Of a DNA stretch of 64,000 nucleotides, positions 28,323 to 36,694 are shown piece after piece. The notes beneath the pieces were generated by a model. It searched no databases. It was not told the origin of the DNA and saw only the letters and a list, made by a program, of their open reading frames with translations. The number at the start of each line of letters is the position of its first letter. Within the stretch, counting starts at the first letter, position 1. Source of the DNA: Microvirgula aerodenitrificans DSM 15089 (GTDB lineage Bacteria; Pseudomonadota; Gammaproteobacteria; Burkholderiales; Aquaspirillaceae); contig NZ_JHVK01000008.1 in NCBI RefSeq assembly GCF_000620105.1, positions 62,001 through 126,000 of the forward strand. Reading direction: 5' to 3'. The position numbers were made by a program, and so were the translations under genes.

Positions 28323-28708
28323 TTTTACGGGGATGATCCTGGCATACCCTCATTGCCGCGCCGACACTTGAATCCGTGCCTCTGCGCTGCAGGAAAATGG
28401 CCCGGCCGACCACCCCGCCTGTTCACTGCAACTTCCTCGTACTCGCTACTGTTTCCCCTGCCACCGTCGGTGCAGGGGCATCGGGCGATGTGCCATTCAC
28501 TGTTGAAACGATTGTCGCCCGAATAACGGGCGAGCCTGAGTCGTGAGCGATCAGCCCCGTCGTGGTGCTGCAATCGTGATGTACCGAAATAAAAGATTCA
28601 TCCATTTACCCGCCGGTTATTACCGGTTCGGGAAACGTTAAATAATAAAAATATAACGCAACTTTCATACTTGAAAAACGCAGCCAGTCTGCAAGCCGGA
28701 GATTGAAA
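28323..28708 (+). other. Long leader of the N-oxygenase operon
   Basis: No gene recognised. It holds a 7-bp GC-rich inverted repeat (CCCCTGC ... GCAGGGG, 28455-28478), a CCGGT/ACCGG repeat (28613-28626) and an AT-rich stretch at 28640-28670 that could contain a second promoter. Either the leader is regulatory or transcription starts nearer the gene. Confidence 0.4.
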
Positions 28709-29662
28709 ATGAAACATTTGAATGCAGGTACCGATGATGCCGTCCACGTCATGCTGAACAAGCTGTCCACACTGTGGAAAAGCCGTGCAGCAGTCAATCG
28801 GGAACAGCCTGACTACTGGAGTCTGGCCTTTGATCCGGCCAAGAAGGATTTCAGTACGTCCCTGCTGCCGTTCCGCGACCATCAGGCCTGGCTGGAAGCG
28901 CCGGAAGAACTGCAGTCCAAATGCCTCTCGTACGCCTGGGGAATTTATAACCTGAAAACCATTTATATTGAGTGCAATGTGGTGGCCCCGGTGTGCGAAG
29001 ACATTATCAAGACGCCGCCGCCGAGCGCCAATCGCGCGCTGCTGCAGGACGTGATGTCGGAAACCCTGCTGGACGAAGCCCTGCATACGCGCATGTCGAT
29101 CATGGCCTGCAACTATATCTACGATATGCGCGGCCTTCCGCCGCTCGACTTCTCGGACTTCAATCTGGTTCGCTGGCGCGACGGTCTGCTGGCGGATTGC
29201 GGTGCCGAGTGGGAACGCCGCCTGACGCGTTTCGCCATTGCCTGCGCCAGTGAAACCCTGATTACCGACTACCTGAAGACCATGGCCGAGGATGACTCGA
29301 TCCAGGCCGTCTGCCATGAAGTCACGCGGACCCACGCCATGGACGAATGGAGCCACTCCAGCGTATTCAGCTTTGTGGCGACCGACATCGTTCACGGCCT
29401 GAGCCGCAAGGAACGCGAATACCTGCGCGCGGTCATCGTCAAGACCGTGCAGATGTTCGCCAACAACGAACTCGGGGCCTGGTCCACCGTGTTCTCGATG
29501 CTGGACTTCCCGCACGCCCGCGACATCCTGCACGATGTCGGCGACACCAACGAGATCGGCGTCTACACCGAATCGGTCGAAAGCCTTCTTGACCGGATCG
29601 GCCTGGCCGGCAAGATCCATTCGAATCCCGTTGCCGCCTCGCGCCAGGAGGTCCGTGCATGA
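28709..29662 (+). CDS. AurF-family diiron N-oxygenase
   Basis: 317 aa. The AurF family (PF11583) oxidises aryl or other amines to hydroxylamines, nitroso or nitro groups at a non-haem diiron site. All seven ligand positions of AurF are matched in type and spacing: E88, E123, H126 (DEALH), E182 (ASETL), and H209/E213/H216 in THAMDEWSH. The ATG at 28709 has GGAG seven bases upstream and is preferred to TTG 28703. The stop overlaps the start of a reductase gene (ATGA). An N-oxygenase beside PLP enzymes suggests an N-oxidised amino-acid-like or aryl product; the substrate is unknown. Confidence 0.88.
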   Translation: MKHLNAGTDDAVHVMLNKLSTLWKSRAAVNREQPDYWSLAFDPAKKDFSTSLLPFRDHQAWLEAPEELQSKCLSYAWGIYNLKTIYIECNVVAPVCEDIIKTPPPSANRALLQDVMSETLLDEALHTRMSIMACNYIYDMRGLPPLDFSDFNLVRWRDGLLADCGAEWERRLTRFAIACASETLITDYLKTMAEDDSIQAVCHEVTRTHAMDEWSHSSVFSFVATDIVHGLSRKEREYLRAVIVKTVQMFANNELGAWSTVFSMLDFPHARDILHDVGDTNEIGVYTESVESLLDRIGLAGKIHSNPVAASRQEVRA

Positions 29663-30714
29663 ACACCGTGGTCCAGGCGCGTTGCGAACGCGCCGTCCCG
29701 GAGGTGGGAGGGGTCAAGGTCTTCACTCTGCGGGCGCAGGACGCGCATGCCGGCTTTCTGAGTACGCTGCAGCCCGGCCGGCATGTCGCGATCCACTATC
29801 CGGACACCTCGGGCACCCTGCAGGAGCGGCTGTATTCGATCACCCGCCGGCAGGATGACGATCTGTTCGAGATCGCGGTCAAGCGTTCGGGCCGCAGCGG
29901 GGTCTCGGACCAACTGCATTCGACCCTGCAGGAAGGGTCGATGGTGCCGCTGAACTATGTGGCCGGTGACATCTCGCTGGCGTCGATTGTCGACCTTGAG
30001 CATGTCGGCATGGTCGCGGGTGGCATCGGCATCACGCTGCCGATCGCGCTGCTCCGGGAACTGGCGACCCGGTCGCGCAGCGGGCTGCGCGTGCCGGAGG
30101 TGGTGCTGATGCTGTGCGTGCCCCGGGTGGTCGACATCCCGTTCCTGCACGAGCTGCTGGAGCTGGACCTGACCATGGCGTGGTTCTCCCTGCGCGTCTT
30201 CGTCACCCGCGAGTGCATTCAGGACAGCGGTCACTTCATGTCCGGTCGCCCGCCGGCGGATGCCCTGCATATCCTGAAGCAGCCGCAGGCGGTGGTGATC
30301 TGCGGCAGTCATGCCTTTGCCCAGACCTTCCGCGAGCGGACGGCCACGATCTTCCCCGCCGCCCGGCTGCTGATCGAGTCGTTCACCCCGCCGGACGCGC
30401 CGACGGCGGCAGAGATCCGGCAGGGCGAAGCGGCAGCGCCGCTGCGCCTGCGCCTTGCCGACAGTGATGCCGTCATCGAGACCACGCCGGGCAAGAGTCT
30501 GCTGGACATGCTGGAATCCAGCGGCGTGCCGGTCCGCAGTCAGTGCCGGGCCGGCATCTGCGGCAGTTGCCGGGTCCGGGTGTCCGCCGGCGATTGCCGG
30601 TTCGAGCCCGACTTCTGCCTCAGCGATGACGACAAGGAAGACGGCTATGCCCTTGCCTGTTGTACCTTTCCCCTGTCCGGCGAATTGACGGTCGATCTGA
30701 AATCCGCCGCCTAG
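29659..30714 (+). CDS. Flavin/2Fe-2S oxidoreductase (FNR-like reductase with C-terminal ferredoxin domain)
   Basis: 351 aa. The N-terminal FAD-binding barrel has ERLYSITRR, the NAD(P)-binding part has GMVAGGIGITLPIALLRELA, and a C-terminal plant-type ferredoxin domain carries the cluster Cys in CRAGICGSCRVRV with the fourth in LACCTF. This is the layout of the vanillate/phthalate-oxygenase reductase group. Translationally coupled to the AurF-like gene, it most likely feeds electrons from NAD(P)H to the diiron centre. AurF-type enzymes often borrow a general reductase, so a dedicated one is noteworthy. Confidence 0.88.
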   Translation: MNTVVQARCERAVPEVGGVKVFTLRAQDAHAGFLSTLQPGRHVAIHYPDTSGTLQERLYSITRRQDDDLFEIAVKRSGRSGVSDQLHSTLQEGSMVPLNYVAGDISLASIVDLEHVGMVAGGIGITLPIALLRELATRSRSGLRVPEVVLMLCVPRVVDIPFLHELLELDLTMAWFSLRVFVTRECIQDSGHFMSGRPPADALHILKQPQAVVICGSHAFAQTFRERTATIFPAARLLIESFTPPDAPTAAEIRQGEAAAPLRLRLADSDAVIETTPGKSLLDMLESSGVPVRSQCRAGICGSCRVRVSAGDCRFEPDFCLSDDDKEDGYALACCTFPLSGELTVDLKSAA

Positions 30715-30752
30715 TCCCCGCTTCCCGTTCTCTTATTCCAATGAGGATTTGT

Positions 30753-31463
30753 ATGAAAACAGCGATTGCACTGCGCCACATTCACTTCGAGGACGTCGGC
30801 ACGCTCGATGCCGTACTGCTCGAACAGGGTTACCAGGTGCAGTACCTCAATCCGGCACTGGACGCGCTGGACGGACCGGCGGTCCGGAATGCCGACCTGC
30901 TGATCGTGCTGGGCGGCCCCATCGGCGCCTACGACGAACAGATCTATCCCTTCCTCGAAGGCGAACTGGCCGTCGTGCGCCAGCGGCTGGCGGCCGGCAA
31001 GCCGATGCTGGGCATTTGCCTGGGCGCCCAGCTGATTGCACGCGCGCTGGGGGCCAAAGTCTATCCGCTCGGCGTCAAGGAAATCGGCTTCTCTCCGCTG
31101 ACGCTGACGCCGGAAGGCCGCGAGTCGGTGCTGGCCACGCTGGGGGACACCCCGGTCCTGCACTGGCATGGCGACCAGTTCGACATTCCCGCCGGTGGTG
31201 TCCGGCTGGCCAGCACGGCAGTCGGAGCCAACCAGGCGTTCGCCATCGGCGCCAATGTGCTCGGGCTGCAGTGCCACCTCGAAGCCGACGTGCACAAGCT
31301 GGAAAGCTGGCTGGTTGGCCATGCCAGCGAGCTGGGGCAGGCCGGCATCGACCCGCGCACGCTGCGGGAAGACGCCGCCCGTCTGGGTGACCGCCTGACA
31401 ACGGCCGCACGCAGCGTGATGGCGGACTGGCTGCGCCAGCTGGACCACCAGACGCCGGCATGA
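30753..31463 (+). CDS. Class I glutamine amidotransferase-like protein
   Basis: 236 aa. The triad Cys lies in [32 protein letters not shown] precedes the C-terminal part, and the catalytic His is in GLQCHLEAD (His followed by Glu two residues on, as in the class). The oxyanion strand is [13 protein letters not shown]. It belongs to the stand-alone GuaA-like GATase group, which hydrolyse glutamine or a gamma-glutamyl compound. Start at ATG 30753 after AATGAGGATTTGT. It overlaps pdxK by ATGA. In this operon it could donate ammonia or cleave a gamma-glutamyl protecting group. Confidence 0.85.
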   Translation: MKTAIALRHIHFEDVGTLDAVLLEQGYQVQYLNPALDALDGPAVRNADLLIVLGGPIGAYDEQIYPFLEGELAVVRQRLAAGKPMLGICLGAQLIARALGAKVYPLGVKEIGFSPLTLTPEGRESVLATLGDTPVLHWHGDQFDIPAGGVRLASTAVGANQAFAIGANVLGLQCHLEADVHKLESWLVGHASELGQAGIDPRTLREDAARLGDRLTTAARSVMADWLRQLDHQTPA

Positions 31464-32356
31464 GGGGAGACGCCACCCTGCCCGGGACGGCGCGGGAACC
31501 GCATCCGTATCTGCTGGATGTGGTTTCCGTGCAGTCCCAGGTCATCTACGGGCGGGTCGGCAACAATGTGGCCGTCCCCGTGCTGCAGGGCGGCGGCCTC
31601 AGTGTGGCCGCCGTGCCCACGGTACTGCTCAGCAACACCCCGCACTATTCCAGCGTCCATGGCGGCGCCGTGCCGGCCGAATGGCTGGAAGGCTATCTGT
31701 ACGACCTCGGGCGACGCGGGGCGCTGCAACGCCTGCGCGCCGTTCTGGTCGGCTATCTCGGGCATCCCGATCATGCCGCCGTCCTCGCGCGCTGGATCAG
31801 CCGCCTGCAGCAGGAAATGCCCGGGCTGCTGGTGGTCGTGGACCCGGTCATCGGTGATGTCGACGTCGGCACCTATGTCGCCCCCGGTCTGGTCGACGCC
31901 TATTGCCGGTACCTGCTGCCGCTGGCGACCGGCCTGACGCCGAACGGCTACGAACTGGCGCAGCTGACCGGCATGCCGACCGGGCGCCAGGAAGAAGCGA
32001 TGGCAGCCGCACGGCAACTGCTGGGCGCGCGCACCCGCTGGGTGGCCGTGACCAGCGCGGCGCCGGCGGCCTGGCCGGACGGGCAGATGGGGACGGCACT
32101 GGTCACGGCGACGGAGAGCGTGACCCTCCGCCACGCCCGGGTCGACTGCGCGTGCAAGGGCACCGGCGACCTGTTCGCCGCCAGCCTGACGGCCAGCCTG
32201 CTGGACGGTATTGCGCTGCCTGATGCCGTCTCGCTGGCCGGTTCGCGGGTGGTCGAGGTGCTCGAACAGACCCGCGCCGCGTGCTGCAACGAGCTGGTGC
32301 TGACACCGGGGCGCTGGCTGGCTGGCATCCATGACATCAGGGCAATGACACCCTGA
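31460..32356 (+). CDS. pdxK: Pyridoxal/pyridoxine kinase (PdxK/PdxY family)
   Basis: 298 aa ribokinase-fold enzyme that phosphorylates pyridoxal, pyridoxine or pyridoxamine. [49 protein letters not shown] and the anion-hole motif [16 protein letters not shown] are close to E. coli PdxK. The start overlaps the amidotransferase stop. Placing a B6 kinase in the N-oxygenase operon links that operon to PLP supply and makes sense if the product depletes or attacks PLP. Confidence 0.92.
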   Translation: MRGDATLPGTAREPHPYLLDVVSVQSQVIYGRVGNNVAVPVLQGGGLSVAAVPTVLLSNTPHYSSVHGGAVPAEWLEGYLYDLGRRGALQRLRAVLVGYLGHPDHAAVLARWISRLQQEMPGLLVVVDPVIGDVDVGTYVAPGLVDAYCRYLLPLATGLTPNGYELAQLTGMPTGRQEEAMAAARQLLGARTRWVAVTSAAPAAWPDGQMGTALVTATESVTLRHARVDCACKGTGDLFAASLTASLLDGIALPDAVSLAGSRVVEVLEQTRAACCNELVLTPGRWLAGIHDIRAMTP

Positions 32357-32362
32357 TACCGG

Positions 32363-32424
32363 AAAGTGGTCTGTTTATTCAGTTGCAATTGGACCGGTTT
32401 GTCAGTCCATTCGCACGGTATAAA
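32363..32424 (+). promoter_or_regulatory. Promoter with MocR-type operator pair upstream of the ABM gene
   Basis: AAAGTGGTCTG at 32363, CAATTGGACCG 23 bp on at 32386, and TATAAA at 32419, again 33 bp after the second copy. It starts just seven bases after the pdxK stop and faces the small monooxygenase-like gene. Confidence 0.7.
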
Positions 32425-32462
32425 CAGAGCGGGAAACAGGACCACGGGAAATCGCGAATACG

Positions 32463-32490
32463 GGCATGCCTGCAACGGGCATGCCATTTT
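32463..32490 (+). terminator. Hairpin in the ABM leader (terminator or attenuator)
   Basis: GGCATGCC (32463-32470) pairs with the identical self-complementary GGCATGCC (32478-32485) around a 7-nt loop, followed by ATTTT. It lies downstream of the predicted promoter, so it may attenuate the ABM transcript as well as end the pdxK operon. Confidence 0.4.
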
Positions 32491-32624
32491 CTGCCGCTTT
32501 TCCAGCACTGTTTTCCGGAACCTGCCGCCGCTTATAAAAAACGGATCGTGCCTGCTTGCCGGATAACCGGGCAATGACCGATGAGGCGCGGGTTTCTTTC
32601 TTGAAGTCAGCCAAGGAGTCAAAA

Positions 32625-32969
32625 ATGATTGTTGTGCTGTTTGAATTGCAGGCTGCCCCCGGGCAACAGCAGACGTATGTGGATCTGGTGAACAAATTGC
32701 AGCCGCTTCTGGCACCGATCGAGGGGTTTATTTCGGTTGAATGTTTTCAAAGCACGCTGAATCCCGAAAAGGTCATGTCGGTCACGACCTGGCGCGATGA
32801 GGAGGCGGTGAAGCAGTGGCGGAACGTGCCGGCGCACCTGTCCGCGCAGAAAGCCGGCCGTGACAAGATCTTCCTTGATTACCGGGTGCGCGTGACGTCC
32901 GTCATGCGCGACTATGGCCTGCATCAGCGCGAACAGGCGCCGGAAGACAGCCTGATCGGTCGCCACTAG
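32625..32969 (+). CDS. Antibiotic biosynthesis monooxygenase (ABM) domain protein
   Basis: 114 aa dimeric ferredoxin-like fold. It begins MIVVLFELQAAPGQQQTY, then GFISVECFQSTLNPEKVMSV and a TTWRDEEAVKQWRNVPAH segment, the family's SxxxWxDxEAxxxWR..H pattern. ABM proteins include cofactor-free oxygenases in antibiotic pathways and many uncharacterised housekeeping members. A strong AAGGAG lies seven bases before the ATG. Its promoter carries the same operators as the PLP-enzyme block, so I place it in that regulon. Confidence 0.85.
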   Translation: MIVVLFELQAAPGQQQTYVDLVNKLQPLLAPIEGFISVECFQSTLNPEKVMSVTTWRDEEAVKQWRNVPAHLSAQKAGRDKIFLDYRVRVTSVMRDYGLHQREQAPEDSLIGRH

Positions 32970-33039
32970 ACCCGGGCAGCAGGCAGGGCTTGGGCGTGCG
33001 GTCGTTTCCCTGCGCCTCAAGCCCCTGTTGTTACCCCGG

Positions 33040-33660
33040 TCAGGACGAATACTGCTGCTGCTCGACCTGCTGCGCCCTTTTCCAGCTGTCGAGTTCCCTC
33101 AGCCCGGACACATAACGTTGCAGGTTCGGGTAGTTTTCCGGCCGCTCCAGACGCAGGGCGAGCTCGGCCACGAACACCATCATGAAATCCGCACCACTCA
33201 GGCGCTCGCCAAGCAGGTATGTCCTGCCCGCCAGCGACGATTCCAGATAGCCCAGAACCTTGTCGCACTCCTGCTGGGCATAGCCGGGCAGGAAGGTCAG
33301 CGCGGCCGATTCCCGGCTGCTGAAAATCTTCAGCAGCAGCGGCAGCATGGCCGAGCTTTCGGCAAAGTGAATCCACTGCAGATAGGCGGCATGGTCGGCC
33401 GAGGACCGGTCTGGCGCCAGATGCGGGGCAAACCGCTCGATCAGCACTTCGGTCATGGCGCCGGACTCGGCAATCAGCTGTCCATCCAGTTCAATGACCG
33501 GGGATTTGCCCAGCGGGTGGATGGCCGCCAGTGCGGGCGGCGCAAAATGGGACTGCGGATCGCGACGATAGGCGACCAGCTCGTACGGCAGGCCGATTTC
33601 TTCCAGCAGCCAGAGTGCGCGAATGGAGCGGGAGTGGTTCAGGTGGTGCAGCTTGATCAT
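33040..33660 (-). CDS. Glutathione S-transferase family protein
   Basis: 206 aa. The N-terminal thioredoxin-like domain has LHHLNHSRSIRALWLLEEIG and the glutathione-binding GKSPVIELDGQLIAESGAM (cis-Pro, then ES). The C-terminal domain is all helical with LLGERLSGADFMM. Conjugates or reduces electrophiles with glutathione in the cytosol. It is convergent with the ABM gene (70 bp between stops). Whether it belongs to the neighbouring block is unknown; it lacks the shared operator. Confidence 0.9.
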   Translation of the reverse strand: MIKLHHLNHSRSIRALWLLEEIGLPYELVAYRRDPQSHFAPPALAAIHPLGKSPVIELDGQLIAESGAMTEVLIERFAPHLAPDRSSADHAAYLQWIHFAESSAMLPLLLKIFSSRESAALTFLPGYAQQECDKVLGYLESSLAGRTYLLGERLSGADFMMVFVAELALRLERPENYPNLQRYVSGLRELDSWKRAQQVEQQQYSS

Positions 33661-33724
33661 GGTGACCGGGGCCTTGTGCGGGATGAAGTCCTGCCGGCCG
33701 GCTGGCCGGGCAGGGGGGCGATCG

Positions 33725-34402
33725 TCAGGCCAGTTGTTCGAGCATGGCCTTGGCCACGGCTTCGGAACTGGCCGGGTTCTGGCCGGTGATCAGGCGGGCA
33801 TCGACCACGACATGCGGCTGCCAGTCCGCGCCCTTTTCATACTGTCCGCCCAGACGCGTGAATTCATCCTCGATCAGGAACGGCACCACCTCGCTCAGTT
33901 GCACCGCTGCCTCTTCGCTGTTGGAAAAGCCGGTCACGCGCCGACCCTTGACCAGCGGCAGGCCATCGGCCGTATGCACCCGGCGCAGCGCCCCCGGCGC
34001 GTGGCAGACCAGCCCCAGCGGCTTGCCGGCGCGCTCGAAGGCTTCGATCAGCGCGATCGAGGCCGGGTCTTCGGCCAGATCCCACAGCGGGCCGTGGCCA
34101 CCGGGGTAGAACACGGCATCGAAGTCGTCGGCACGGACATCGGCCAGCTTGCCGGTATGGGCCAGCGCATGCCGGGCCTGGGCATCCTGGCGGAAGCGTT
34201 CGGTCGCCGGTGTCTGTGCGTCGGGCTCGTCACTCTTCGGGTCCAGCGGCGGCTGGCCGCCCAGGGGCGAAACCAGCGTCAGCTGCGCGCCGGCATCCCT
34301 GAACACGTAGTACGGGGCGGCAAATTCTTCCAGCCAGAAACCGGTTTTCTTGCCGGTGTCGCCGAGGCGGTCATGCGAGGTGAGGACGATCAGGATGTTC
34401 AT
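33725..34402 (-). CDS. DJ-1/PfpI superfamily protein (Hsp31/GATase1-like)
   Basis: 225 aa. The nucleophile Cys lies in GLVCHAPGAL with the preceding YPGGHGPLWDLAED segment, both typical of the DJ-1/Hsp31-like group, which includes chaperones and glyoxalase-III-type enzymes. FWLEEFAAPYYVF near the N-terminus contributes the Glu of the active site. It is a single gene with a NemR/TetR-like palindrome about 90-105 bp before its start, consistent with response to reactive electrophiles. Confidence 0.88.
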   Translation of the reverse strand: MNILIVLTSHDRLGDTGKKTGFWLEEFAAPYYVFRDAGAQLTLVSPLGGQPPLDPKSDEPDAQTPATERFRQDAQARHALAHTGKLADVRADDFDAVFYPGGHGPLWDLAEDPASIALIEAFERAGKPLGLVCHAPGALRRVHTADGLPLVKGRRVTGFSNSEEAAVQLSEVVPFLIEDEFTRLGGQYEKGADWQPHVVVDARLITGQNPASSEAVAKAMLEQLA

Positions 34403-34492
34403 GGCGGGGATTCCTTGTGCAGCAAAACGGTGCCGGCGAGGAGGCGGAACGCCTGCTGTGCCGGCCGGGTGACGGACGAAGTATAGTCCGAA

Positions 34493-34507
34493 TAGACCGG
34501 TCGTCTA
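34493..34507. promoter_or_regulatory. NemR-like operator upstream of the DJ-1-like gene
   Basis: TAGACCGGTCGTCTA has TAGAC/GTCTA arms and resembles the NemR/TetR electrophile-responsive boxes. No TetR gene is adjacent, so the regulator would act in trans. Confidence 0.45.
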
Positions 34508-34540
34508 ATAAATGTTTGCTGCTCGCTGTCCGGTGCCATG

Positions 34541-34564
34541 AAAAAACCCCGGCGCTGGCCGGGG
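34541..34564 (-). terminator. Rho-independent terminator of the 4HB chemoreceptor gene
   Basis: Minus strand: CCCCGGC-CAGC-GCCGGGG, a 7-bp stem with tetraloop, followed by six T residues, 44 bp after the stop codon. Confidence 0.85.
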
Positions 34565-34607
34565 ACGAAGGTGGTGCGGAACTGCTCGGCGCTCGCTACA
34601 CGGTGAT

Positions 34608-36221
34608 TCAGACCCGGAATTGCGCCAGCGTGCTCATTTGCTGCTTGACCAGGGCATCCAGCCGTTCGGCGCTTTCCGCGGTATTCCTGGCCGCCGTGCT
34701 CGACTCTTCCGACATCTGCGCGGTCTGTTCGACCTGGGCGGCGATATTGTTGCTGGCCACGCCCTGTTCCTGGATCGCGGCGGAGATTTCGGTAATGCTG
34801 ACGGCGGCCTTTTCCGCATTCGCACCGATTTCCTCGATGGCGCGGCTGGCGCCATCGGCGCGGGAGACGCCGGTTTCGACCAGATTGTCGGCCGACTCCA
34901 TCTGGGTGACGGTCTGTTTGGCCATGTTCAGCATTGACTCGATCATGGCGGCGATCTCCTGGGTCGATTTCGCCGTCCGTTCGGCCAGCTTGCGCACTTC
35001 ATCGGCCACGACGGCAAAGCCGCGCCCCTGTTCACCGGCCCGGGCGGCCTCGATGGCCGCGTTCAGTGCCAGCAGATTGGTCTGGTCGGCAATGTCCCGG
35101 ATGACATTGACCACCGTGCCCACTTCCGCACTCCTGGACTCCAGTTGCTGGATATGCGCGACGGAGTGTTTGACCACCTGGGAAATCTCGTGAATGTCGC
35201 TGATTGTGCTGCGGATGATCTCCGAGCCCGACGTCACCAGGGCGCGGGCTTCGTGGGCACCCTGCCGGGTCTCGTGGGCCTGCTCGGCCACATGGTTGAT
35301 GCTGACGGTCATCTGTTCCACGGTCGACGCCATGTTCGAGGCGGATTCACTCTGTGCCGCCGATGCCGCCGAGACCTGGCGGGCAGTATCACTCAGGGCC
35401 TGCGAGGCAACATCGACTTCCTGCGCCACGCTGTGCAGCGCCAGGAAACTGGTCTGCAGTTTCTCCAGCAGCTGATTGAGCGCTTCGCAGGCTTCGCCCA
35501 CTTCATCCCGCTTTGTCACCGGCGTGCGCCCGGTGAAATCCAGGGTCTCGCTGACAGTTTTCAGTGCATTGCGGATTTGCGCCAGCCCATTGTTGATGGT
35601 GCGGAACAACTGGAGCGACAGGCAACCGGTCAGCACGAATACGAGACCGATAAACAGCACGGACAGATTGCGCGTGCTTTCATAATGGGCCCGGCTGTCG
35701 GCCGCATCTTTTATGGTCAGCGTCTGATTGAGCTGATACTGGTCATCCAGCGCTTTTTCGGCGGCATGCGACAGTGGCACGGCCTGGCGTATCAGGGCAA
35801 CCTCGTGTGCATGATCGAGGGAGTTCACCCGGGAAATCAGTGGCTGGATCGCGTCCCAGTAGCGTGCGCCGGTATCCCGGACATCATTCAGCTTTTTCTG
35901 GTCTTCATCATTGTAGATATTGTTGGCCTGATAATTGGCGATGGCAGTGTCAAAAGCCTTTTTGCCTTTGGCAATCTTGGCCCGGGCCGCACTGTGCTCG
36001 TCTTCCCCCTCCGCCAGCAGCAGGTCGCGCAGCCCGACCCGTACATTGGCCAGACCATGCTGGGCGAGAGAAATGTCATTCAGGCTGGGGAAAATACTGT
36101 TCATCATGGCTTCATGCTGATCCTGTGCCCGGCCCTGTTGCCAGATGCCGTAGCCGCCGACCAGCAACAATGAAAGTAATGCGACACTCAATGTCAGAAA
36201 AAGCTTTTTTGATATTGTCAT
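34608..36221 (-). CDS. Methyl-accepting chemotaxis protein with four-helix-bundle sensor
   Basis: 537 aa. TM1 lies at about 7-29, a roughly 155-residue periplasmic four-helix-bundle domain ([20 protein letters not shown] onward) follows, and TM2 is at about 185-206. Then come HAMP and the signalling hairpin ([20 protein letters not shown]). 4HB receptors resemble Tar/Tsr in layout. Start ATG 36221 directly precedes the signal-anchor [20 protein letters not shown]. It has its own terminator. Confidence 0.93.
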   Translation of the reverse strand: MTISKKLFLTLSVALLSLLLVGGYGIWQQGRAQDQHEAMMNSIFPSLNDISLAQHGLANVRVGLRDLLLAEGEDEHSAARAKIAKGKKAFDTAIANYQANNIYNDEDQKKLNDVRDTGARYWDAIQPLISRVNSLDHAHEVALIRQAVPLSHAAEKALDDQYQLNQTLTIKDAADSRAHYESTRNLSVLFIGLVFVLTGCLSLQLFRTINNGLAQIRNALKTVSETLDFTGRTPVTKRDEVGEACEALNQLLEKLQTSFLALHSVAQEVDVASQALSDTARQVSAASAAQSESASNMASTVEQMTVSINHVAEQAHETRQGAHEARALVTSGSEIIRSTISDIHEISQVVKHSVAHIQQLESRSAEVGTVVNVIRDIADQTNLLALNAAIEAARAGEQGRGFAVVADEVRKLAERTAKSTQEIAAMIESMLNMAKQTVTQMESADNLVETGVSRADGASRAIEEIGANAEKAAVSITEISAAIQEQGVASNNIAAQVEQTAQMSEESSTAARNTAESAERLDALVKQQMSTLAQFRV

Positions 36222-36523
36222 TTTCGATTTATTTGATATTTATTTGGAATTGCAATGGTCATTCTGGCTGCCGGAATTATTCCGGCGCCGATATATTACG
36301 CTTGTTGCTGCATGGCCGGATCCCGCCCGCTCCATTGCGGAGGGGCCGGAAAGTTTCCGGTTTCCGGTGTTTTTCATTTATTCAGAGTGGCGCTGGCGGC
36401 ATAAATCAGGCGGAGAATGGGACCGATAAAGAAATGATTGCCTGATCCGGAATGGAAGGTGTCTGTCATATGGCATGGCGCCGATCCGACGAAGCATGTC
36501 GCCATTGGCGCTGCCGCATGGCG
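36222..36523. other. Intergenic stretch with a 17-bp palindrome
   Basis: About 300 bp between the chemoreceptor start and the end of the Rnf operon. GCCGGAAT-T-ATTCCGGC at 36270-36286 is a perfect dyad and could be an operator for the chemoreceptor gene. Nothing else was recognised. Confidence 0.4.
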
Positions 36524-36691
36524 TCAATCCTGTCGCCGCGGACAGTCGTGCTGGCGGCAGGCGCGGCAGGCCGGCGCGTCGCGACGGGGGCCCGGGCGGC
36601 AGCGGCGCTGCCAGCACGCATCGATCATGACCCAGACCCCCAGCAGCACGGCCACCAGGCAGCCTGCGCCCAGCATCCTGAGACCGATCAT
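36524..36691 (-). CDS. Small Cys-rich single-pass membrane protein at the end of the Rnf operon (55 aa)
   Basis: It begins three bases after the rnfA stop and ends at TGA (36526-36524). The peptide starts MIGLRMLGAGCLVAVLLGVW, one hydrophobic helix, then a basic Cys-rich tail with CWQRRC and CRACRQHDC. Six Cys in 55 residues and a GGGGGCG before the ATG make a real gene plausible. The family is not recognised. By position it may be an accessory of Rnf assembly or a metal or cluster carrier; that is inference only. Confidence 0.5.
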   Translation of the reverse strand: MIGLRMLGAGCLVAVLLGVWVMIDACWQRRCRPGPRRDAPACRACRQHDCPRRQD

Positions 36692-36694
36692 GGC

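Noticed and set aside
28423-28605. 60-codon minus-strand frame in the glyA/N-oxygenase spacer
   Set aside because: No Shine-Dalgarno, no family resemblance, and it lies in the predicted leader of the opposite operon.
23877-32969. Assigning the PLP block to a known cluster such as obafluorin, azomycin or D-cycloserine
   Set aside because: It shares only an AurF-type oxygenase and SHMT-like genes with such clusters; NRPS, threonine-transaldolase-specific, arginine-oxidising or DcsC/DcsG-type genes are absent.
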